Source: Bacteroidota bacterium (GTDB lineage: Bacteria > Bacteroidota > Bacteroidia > Chitinophagales > Chitinophagaceae). From it: a stretch of 5,857 bases of DNA. The number at the start of each line of letters is the position of its first letter. Position 1 is the first letter of the stretch. Shown in pieces: positions 1-5,857 of the stretch. The position numbers were made by a program, and so were the translations under genes. The stretch is from the NCBI GenBank assembly GCA_023386395.1, contig JAEWJV010000593.1, forward strand, positions 1 through 5,857, in the 5' to 3' direction. Under the pieces are notes generated by a model, which was given only the letters and a program-made list of their open reading frames with translations, did not search any database and was not told where the DNA came from.

Positions 1-377
1 CTACAATACAACAATTAGTAAGAAATGGCCGTGAAATAATCAGGGCAAAAAGCAAATCTAGGGCTTTGGATGCCTGCCCTCAGCGCCGTGGCGTTTGTAC
101 AAGGGTTTATACTACAACTCCCAAAAAGCCAAACTCAGCCCTGCGTAAAGTAGCAAAGGTGCGTTTAACCAATAAAATTGAGGTGATTGCCTATATTCCG
201 GGTGAAGGCCATAACCTGCAGGAGCACTCAATCGTGCTTATTCGCGGTGGCCGTGTAAAAGATTTACCGGGTGTACGTTATCACATTGTACGCGGCAGCC
301 TTGATACTGCCGGCGTAAAAGACCGCAAACAAAGCCGTTCTAAATACGGTACCAAGAGAGAAAAAGCAAAAAAATAA
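1..377 (+). CDS. rpsL: 30S ribosomal protein S12 (5' end cut by window edge)
   Basis: S12 sits at the decoding centre of the small ribosomal subunit and supports tRNA selection accuracy. The reading frame is open from base 3 ([11 protein letters not shown]...), so the real start lies left of the window. Bases 1-2 (ct) fit the end of a Pro codon, which would make only ATG plus one base missing and the full protein about 126 residues, normal for the family. An in-frame TTG at 66 is an internal Leu, not the start. Family hallmarks are present: [25 protein letters not shown] is interrupted nowhere, and [12 protein letters not shown] follows. Numbering from the inferred Met, Lys43 (AAA at 123-125) and Lys88 (258-260), classic streptomycin-resistance positions, are wild type. 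Asp89 (261-263) is the residue that RimO methylthiolates in other bacteria. The C-terminus is Lys-rich, as usual. It is followed 23 bp later by rpsG, almost certainly co-transcribed. Identity is certain; only the exact 5' end is inferred. Confidence 0.98.
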   Translation, partial: TIQQLVRNGREIIRAKSKSRALDACPQRRGVCTRVYTTTPKKPNSALRKVAKVRLTNKIEVIAYIPGEGHNLQEHSIVLIRGGRVKDLPGVRYHIVRGSLDTAGVKDRKQSRSKYGTKREKAKK

Positions 378-400
378 TTAAATATTCATCATTATAAGCG

Positions 401-868
401 ATGAGAAAAGCACAAGCAAAAAAATTGCCCTTAGCGCCAGACGCTCGTTTTAACGATAAACTGGTTACACGTTTTGTGAATAACCTGATGTGGCAGGGAA
501 AGAAAAGTACTTCAATCACTATATTCTACGATGCAGTTGATAAGGTGACCAAAATAACCGGCGAAAACGGTTATGAAATTTGGAAAAGGGCTTTACAGAA
601 TGTAACGCCTGCTGTAGAAGTGCGCAGCCGCAGAATTGGTGGCGCTACTTTCCAGATACCTACAGAAGTGCGTTCGGACCGTAAAATTTCTTTAAGCATG
701 AAATGGCTTATCCGTTACAGCCGCGACCGTAATGGTAAAACAATGGCTGATAAACTGGCTAATGAAATTATCGCTGCCAGCAAAGGTGAAGGTGCCGCTT
801 TCAAAAAGAAAGAAGACACACACCGCATGGCAGAAGCTAATAAAGCTTTCTCCCACTTTAGAATTTAG
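401..868 (+). CDS. rpsG: 30S ribosomal protein S7
   Basis: S7 is a primary 16S rRNA-binding protein that nucleates assembly of the 30S head and lies near the E-site tRNA. The 155-residue length is standard. The N-terminal signature region (about residues 18-46) contains [15 protein letters not shown]. The beta-hairpin (about 73-95) reads [19 protein letters not shown], and the C-terminal part has [12 protein letters not shown] and [14 protein letters not shown]. The ATG at 401 gives the expected MRKAQAKK start. No Shine-Dalgarno is visible before it (attataagcg), as usual in Bacteroidota. The rpsL-rpsG spacer is only 23 bp, so the longer intercistronic RNA through which S7 represses its own operon in E. 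coli has no room here. A strong terminator follows about 20 bp after the stop, so fusA, the usual next gene of the str operon, is not directly downstream. Confidence 0.99.
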   Translation: MRKAQAKKLPLAPDARFNDKLVTRFVNNLMWQGKKSTSITIFYDAVDKVTKITGENGYEIWKRALQNVTPAVEVRSRRIGGATFQIPTEVRSDRKISLSMKWLIRYSRDRNGKTMADKLANEIIAASKGEGAAFKKKEDTHRMAEANKAFSHFRI

Positions 869-888
869 AAGATCTTTACATTATAACT

Positions 889-918
889 AAGCTCCGCAAT
901 TGCGGGGCTTTTTGTTTT
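889..918 (+). terminator. Rho-independent terminator of rpsL-rpsG
   Basis: A 9-bp stem pairs aagctccgc (889-897) with gcggggctt (902-910), with one G-T wobble, around an AATT loop. The stem is GC-rich in its middle and runs straight into a T-rich tract (tttttgtttt, 909-918). It lies 21 bp past the rpsG stop and in the right orientation, so it should end the ribosomal protein transcript. Confidence 0.9.
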
Positions 919-966
919 ATAAATATTTTATGCACCGCCGGAGAAGGAAAACGGCTGGCTTAAAAT

Positions 967-1000
967 GAAAAGAGTTCACATTTAAATGTGAACTCTTTTC
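967..1000. terminator. Perfect 34-bp palindrome, likely bidirectional terminator between rpsG and mdh
   Basis: The arm gaaaagagttcacattt (967-983) is followed at once by its exact reverse complement (984-1000), so 17 base pairs are perfect on paper; a real hairpin would open a small loop at the central TTTAAA. Both ends carry runs of A on the left and T on the right, giving a U-rich 3' side on either strand (ctttt). It lies 17 bp past the mdh stop on the minus strand and about 50 bp after the first rpsG terminator on the plus strand. Its main job is inferred to be terminating mdh, with back-up termination for rpsG. The mdh-direction U-tract continues only as cattttaa, so efficiency is uncertain. 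Confidence 0.8.
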
Positions 1001-1017
1001 TGATTGAAAAAAACTTT

Positions 1018-1947
1018 TTATAATGTTTTCAGCACATCATTCATGTTTCTCACAGCATCTGCACTTTTACCGAATGCTGCTTTCTCATTTTCATTTAAAT
1101 CAATTTCAATAATCTTTTCCCAGCCGTTTTTACCTATAACCACAGGTACGCCAAGGCAAATATCACTCTGGCCATATTCTCCATCTAAGTAAACGCAGCA
1201 GGTAAATAATTTTTTCTCATCCCTGGCAATGGCTTCAACTAACGCTGCACCTGCCGCACCGGGTGCATACCATGCAGACGTGCCGATGAGTTTGGTAAGC
1301 GTGGCGCCGCCAACCATAGTATCAGATACAACTTGTTTTTGCTGATCTTCACTTAAATATTTAGTAACCGGAACGCTGTTCCATGTTGCTTTACTTATTA
1401 AAGGAATCATAGTAGTGTCGCCATGACCGCCAACAACAATGGCATTCAAATCAGCCGGGCTGCAACCGAGATGCTGGCTCAACTGGTACCTGAACCTTGC
1501 ACTATCCAGAGCGCCGCCCATACCAATTATCCTGTTCTTAGGCAACTCGCTTGACGTAAGCGCGAGGTAAGTCATAGTATCCATCGGGTTGCTGATAATA
1601 ATAATGATGGCGTTGGGTGAATACTTTAAAATACTGCCAACAACACCTTTTACAATACCTGCATTGGTGCCAATAAGTTGTTCGCGGGTCATGCCTGGTT
1701 TGCGGGGCAGGCCGGATGTTATAACAACAATATCGCTGTTTGCAGTCTTGGTATAATCGCTGGTGCTGCCGCTGATGTGTGTGTCAAAACCAAGCAGGGC
1801 TGCGGTTTGCATCATATCCTGGGCTTTGCCTTCGGAAAGGCCTTCTTTAATGTCAAGCAATACAACCTCATGCGCTATCTCTTTACGCACAATGTTATCA
1901 GCACAGGTTGCACCTACGGCGCCTGCACCTACAACAGTAACTTTCAT
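1018..1947 (-). CDS. mdh: Malate dehydrogenase, LDH-like type, NAD-dependent
   Basis: Catalyses malate + NAD+ <-> oxaloacetate + NADH in the cytoplasm, a TCA-cycle step. At 309 residues it has the usual length of the lactate-dehydrogenase-like MDH group. The N-terminal Rossmann motif is GAGAVG (residues 7-12), and Asp32 at the end of strand beta-2 (LLD) indicates NAD rather than NADP. The substrate loop GLPRKPGMTR (79-88) has Arg82 at the position that is Gln in lactate dehydrogenases, which supports malate/oxaloacetate specificity, plus Arg88. SNPMD has Asn120. GALDSARFR supplies Asp148 and substrate-binding Arg151, and GGHGD supplies catalytic His175. All catalytic residues are present. The ATG at 1945-1947 gives MKVTVVGAG, flush with the first beta strand; there is no Shine-Dalgarno (aaattatat precedes). 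It is monocistronic here: a promoter element lies about 35 bp upstream, pyrG is divergent, and a palindrome terminator follows. Confidence 0.97.
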   Translation of the reverse strand: MKVTVVGAGAVGATCADNIVRKEIAHEVVLLDIKEGLSEGKAQDMMQTAALLGFDTHISGSTSDYTKTANSDIVVITSGLPRKPGMTREQLIGTNAGIVKGVVGSILKYSPNAIIIIISNPMDTMTYLALTSSELPKNRIIGMGGALDSARFRYQLSQHLGCSPADLNAIVVGGHGDTTMIPLISKATWNSVPVTKYLSEDQQKQVVSDTMVGGATLTKLIGTSAWYAPGAAGAALVEAIARDEKKLFTCCVYLDGEYGQSDICLGVPVVIGKNGWEKIIEIDLNENEKAAFGKSADAVRNMNDVLKTL

Positions 1948-1982
1948 ATATAATTTTTATGGTGAAGAATCATTTTGGGCTG

Positions 1983-1990
1983 CAAAGGTA
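1983..1990 (-). promoter_or_regulatory. Candidate Bacteroidota -7 promoter element for mdh
   Basis: On the minus strand these bases read TACCTTTG, an exact match to the Bacteroidota -7 consensus TAnnTTTG. Transcription would be expected to start a few bases downstream, near 1976-1979, leaving a 5' leader of about 30 nt before the mdh ATG. No good -33 TTTG/TTG is seen 19-21 bp further upstream, so the call rests on the -7 match and its position. Confidence 0.6.
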
Positions 1991-2092
1991 AGCCGCAAAA
2001 AATATGTTTGCCTATTTCATAAGAAGAATAAAAAATTTTCCAATTTCATTGCAGTTTTCACATCGAAATTTTTAAACGCAAGAAATATATTT

Positions 2093-2100
2093 TAGCTTTG
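2093..2100 (+). promoter_or_regulatory. Candidate Bacteroidota -7 promoter element for the pyrG leader
   Basis: TAGCTTTG matches TAnnTTTG exactly. The region 19-21 bp upstream is T-rich (attttta, about 2068-2074) but lacks a clear TTTG. The expected start is near 2104-2107, which leaves about 235 nt before the pyrG ATG. I found no other TAnnTTTG between here and pyrG, so this is the best visible pyrG promoter, although it could instead serve a separate small RNA that ends at the terminator-like hairpin near 2205. Confidence 0.65.
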
Positions 2101-2104
2101 CACG

Positions 2105-2205
2105 ACCACTGAGAAATTTCTTCTCTCCGGTCACCGGAAATCTAATCATAAAATAAGATTGATGAAAACGAAACACAGTATTTGCTGTGCGGGTTTTCTT
2201 TTTTT
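2105..2205 (+). ncRNA. Candidate structured pyrG leader or small RNA (about 100 nt)
   Basis: This non-coding stretch begins just after a -7 element and ends in a T7 tract. Three short hairpins abut without spacers. GAGAA/TTCTC (2111-2115 with 2121-2125) is first. TCCGG/CCGGA with a TCA loop (2126-2130 with 2134-2138) is the most stable. AATCT/AGATT (2139-2143 with 2156-2160) is weak, with a 12-nt loop. A fourth, terminator-like hairpin (2164-2198) follows three bases later. Promoter, compact hairpins and terminator together look like either an attenuated mRNA leader controlling pyrG or a free-standing small RNA. I do not recognise it as a named RNA family or as a tRNA. It lacks an obvious initial G-run of the kind used in the Bacillus pyrG reiterative-transcription attenuator. 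The start is inferred, not mapped. Confidence 0.4.
2164..2205 (+). terminator. Terminator-like hairpin inside the pyrG upstream region (possible attenuator)
   Basis: An upper stem CACAG/CTGTG (2174-2178 with 2185-2189, loop TATTTG) sits on a lower stem gaaaac/gttttc (2164-2169 with 2193-2198), separated by a small internal loop. Seven consecutive T follow (2199-2205). The shape is that of an intrinsic terminator, but the stem is interrupted and only moderately GC-rich, so it may be leaky. It lies between the only visible plus-strand promoter element and pyrG, which makes it either an attenuator or the 3' end of a small RNA. Confidence 0.55.
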
Positions 2206-3990
<1,785 letters not shown>

Positions 3991-3995
3991 ACTCA

Positions 3996-4029
3996 ATGAA
4001 CCTCTCTTTGTTTGTTAAGAGAGGTTCAT
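3996..4029. terminator. Shared bidirectional terminator of pyrG and malQ
   Basis: A 13-bp perfect stem pairs atgaacctctctt (3996-4008) with aagagaggttcat (4017-4029) around the 8-nt loop tgtttgtt. It starts 5 bp after the pyrG stop, and its right arm contains the malQ stop codon (tca at 4026-4028, read as TGA on the minus strand). The U-tracts are only fair on both sides (gtttcttg on plus; tgagtttatat on minus), so the hairpin is certain while the termination strength is inferred. Confidence 0.8.
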
Positions 4030-5857
4030 GTTTCTTGAACTGTTCTGTCGCAGGCTTCTATATTGCCATGCAATTCTGTATTAAACCCATCGGCATTCAA
4101 TAAATCTTCGAGCAATAAATGCATGCGGTAACGCCAGTAATATTTTGGAATGGCCGGTACATTAATGCGTTCTTCATTTGGATTTTGCCTGCGCAGTTCT
4201 TCACTCATACCGAGAATATCCTGCAACTGGAAAATGCTCCACATAGCCGGTGAATATAAATGCTGAATTATAACTGCATGGTTAATCCACGGCTCACAGA
4301 AATAAGGCGCCTCGCCCCACTGGCCAAGCTGGTAATTAAAGAAACGCTGCGTTTTTGCGCGGTTTTCTTCCCACCAGCCGCGAATAGTACTCATGTCATG
4401 TGTGGATGGCGTAACAACACTTAAATAAGGTGCATCATTGGGATGAGAAAATTCCCGGTCAACCTGCTTGGGCATGCGCTGAATTTCAAGGCTGAGCAAA
4501 CCAAGCTGTTTCATCACTTCAGGCACAGAACCCGGCACGAGGCCAAGGTCCTCACCACAAATAAGCATATTGGTTGAGCGCTTTAATGCAGGCAGCTTTT
4601 TGAGCGCTTCTTTTCTCCAGAACTCATCCTGCCGGCGAAAGAAATAATCATTGTATAATTCCTTTAACTGGTTTTGTGTATGCTGGTCGAGATATTGAAA
4701 TGATTTGGTTGCCTCAACTGAAAAGCGAAAATGAAATTGCTGCCCGTTTGTGCCTTCTGCTTCAAATAAAATAACATTTGAAATGAGGTCAAATAATTTT
4801 TGCTTTATCCAAATATCAGGTCCGGCTGTTTCAAATGCCGTAAAATGTTCCTCAACCTTTCGTTGTGTTGCATATTCGTCAAGCAGGCTATATGTGCCGT
4901 CCTCATTGGCTTTCAGGTATGTTTGTTTGAAATGCGCAGCTTCATCGCCCACTTCATCATGCAGCAGTTGATCTGTAATGTACGGTTTGGTATAACGCAC
5001 ATAATCAAACCAAATATTTCTTTTATGAAACTCGTGTACATGCACAGGTATGCATGGCTCAAAATGTCCCATAATGCCTTCTACTGCATGCATAGGAATG
5101 CTCCAGATGCGGAAGAAACCAAGAATATGATCTATGCGGAAAGCATCAAAATAATAACTCATCTGTTCAAAGCGCTGGCGCCACCATGCAAAATGATCGG
5201 CTTCCATTTTCTGCCAGTTGTAAGTAGGGAAGCCCCAGTTCTGGCCTTTTACAGCAAAATCATCCGGCGGTGCGCCGGATTGTAAATGCATGTTAAATAA
5301 ATCAGGATGCTGCCAGGCATCTGCGCCGTAACGGTAAATGCCGATTGGAATATCGCCTTTAATAATTATGCCTTTTTCATGTGCATACGCCGTGGCATCC
5401 TGCAACTGCAAATGCAAATGATATTGTATGAAACAATGCAGTAAAACTGCATCAGCCGTTTTTGCGCTATCGAATAATTTGGTTACCTCATGTGCATCGA
5501 AGATTTTGTGGGCCGGCCAGTTATTAAAATCAGAGGTATTATACAAATCCCTGTAATAGCAAAAGGCCGAATATGGAGCCAGCCAATGCTGGTTCTTTTT
5601 ATAAAAGGCTTTGAAAGCTGCCGAGGCAAAAGTTTCTTTTTTCTGCAGCGCATAAATTTCTTTCAGCAGCTTCCATTTCAAATTGTTTACTCCTTCATAA
5701 TCTACGGTATCTTTTTCATTAAGAGCCAGTCTTTCTTCTTTGGCTGCATCTAATAATTTTTTATTTTTTTTAGTGGCAAGCGCATCCAGGTTAATATACA
5801 TAGGATGCAAGGCAAAGGCTGAAATAGCGGCATACGGGTAAGAGTCACTCCACGTGC
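4026..5857 (-). CDS. malQ: 4-alpha-glucanotransferase, GH77, DPE2-like (5' end cut by window edge)
   Basis: GH77 amylomaltase/disproportionating enzyme: transfers glucosyl or maltodextrin units between alpha-1,4-glucans, in maltose, maltodextrin and glycogen metabolism. The frame is open through the right edge; residues upstream of the in-frame TTG at 5810 (WSDSYPYAAISAFA, then LHPMYINL) are the usual family motif, so that TTG is an internal Leu. 609 residues are visible. Full-length relatives are typically near 900, with N-terminal CBM20 starch-binding domains, which would lie outside the window. Catalytic residues: nucleophile Asp in FRIDHILGFF (codon 5130-5132), acid/base Glu in ICGEDLG (4551-4553), stabilising Asp in STHDMSTIRGWW (4395-4397). 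GDIPIGIYR and APPDDF...GQNWGFPTYNW are also present. Nucleophile and acid/base are 193 residues apart, against about 48 in E. coli MalQ or Thermus amylomaltase, so about 145 residues are inserted, as in plant DPE2. I infer maltose-to-glucan transfer. The stop overlaps the shared terminator. Confidence 0.95.
   Translation of the reverse strand, partial: TWSDSYPYAAISAFALHPMYINLDALATKKNKKLLDAAKEERLALNEKDTVDYEGVNNLKWKLLKEIYALQKKETFASAAFKAFYKKNQHWLAPYSAFCYYRDLYNTSDFNNWPAHKIFDAHEVTKLFDSAKTADAVLLHCFIQYHLHLQLQDATAYAHEKGIIIKGDIPIGIYRYGADAWQHPDLFNMHLQSGAPPDDFAVKGQNWGFPTYNWQKMEADHFAWWRQRFEQMSYYFDAFRIDHILGFFRIWSIPMHAVEGIMGHFEPCIPVHVHEFHKRNIWFDYVRYTKPYITDQLLHDEVGDEAAHFKQTYLKANEDGTYSLLDEYATQRKVEEHFTAFETAGPDIWIKQKLFDLISNVILFEAEGTNGQQFHFRFSVEATKSFQYLDQHTQNQLKELYNDYFFRRQDEFWRKEALKKLPALKRSTNMLICGEDLGLVPGSVPEVMKQLGLLSLEIQRMPKQVDREFSHPNDAPYLSVVTPSTHDMSTIRGWWEENRAKTQRFFNYQLGQWGEAPYFCEPWINHAVIIQHLYSPAMWSIFQLQDILGMSEELRRQNPNEERINVPAIPKYYWRYRMHLLLEDLLNADGFNTELHGNIEACDRTVQET

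Noticed and set aside
123..260. Possible streptomycin-resistance alleles in rpsL
   Set aside because: Lys43 and Lys88 are both unchanged.
66..377. rpsL starting at the TTG at 66
   Set aside because: The frame is open to the left edge and encodes the conserved S12 N-terminus; the TTG is Leu in RALDACPQ.
1004..1192. 62-codon plus-strand ORF with a signal-peptide-like start (MKKTFYNVFSTSFMFLTASA)
   Set aside because: Almost entirely antisense to the mdh C-terminus; the hydrophobic look arises from the reverse complement of mdh codons, and there is no promoter.
1678..2095. Two plus-strand ORFs (1678-1953, 1763-2095) antisense to mdh
   Set aside because: They are shadows of the well-conserved mdh frame, with low-complexity tails into the A/T-rich promoter region and no recognisable domain.
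2105..2205. tRNA, 6S RNA or tmRNA in the pyrG leader
   Set aside because: No cloverleaf or CCA end, too short and without the long closing stem of 6S RNA, and no tag-peptide/tRNA-like ends for tmRNA.
4750..5753. Plus-strand ORFs inside malQ, up to 161 codons
   Set aside because: Antisense to a certain GH77 coding sequence, with no motif or start context of their own.
4026..5810. malQ starting at the TTG at 5810
   Set aside because: The upstream in-frame residues WSDSYPYAAISAFA belong to the conserved GH77 motif, so the gene continues past the window.

Overview
The window reads as an ordinary chromosomal segment of a Bacteroidota bacterium, probably near the Chitinophagaceae. The family is inferred from protein flavour only. 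Evidence for the phylum: no start codon has a Shine-Dalgarno sequence and the bases upstream are A/T-rich; two upstream regions carry the Bacteroidota -7 promoter element TAnnTTTG; and the ribosomal proteins, the LDH-type malate dehydrogenase and the insertion-bearing GH77 enzyme all resemble Bacteroidota versions.

Layout, left to right. rpsL (S12, missing about its first four bases at the window edge) and rpsG (S7) lie on the plus strand 23 bp apart. A strong intrinsic terminator and then a perfect 34-bp palindrome follow. The palindrome separates them from mdh (malate dehydrogenase) on the minus strand. The 393-bp gap between divergent mdh and pyrG holds one -7 element facing each gene. On the pyrG side it also holds a candidate structured leader or small RNA of about 100 nt that ends in a terminator-like hairpin plus seven T. 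pyrG (CTP synthase, complete) runs on the plus strand. It ends at a 13-bp-stem hairpin shared with the convergent gene on the minus strand, a malQ/DPE2-like 4-alpha-glucanotransferase cut by the right edge.

The genes are housekeeping functions: translation (S12, S7), the TCA cycle (Mdh), pyrimidine nucleotide synthesis (PyrG) and maltodextrin/glycogen metabolism (MalQ). Apart from rpsL-rpsG they are separate transcription units rather than a pathway operon. I see no mobile element, CRISPR array, tRNA or rRNA, and no clear novel multi-gene system. The least explained stretch is the pyrG leader at about 2105-2340, where a regulatory RNA (attenuator) or an independent small RNA is plausible but unproven.
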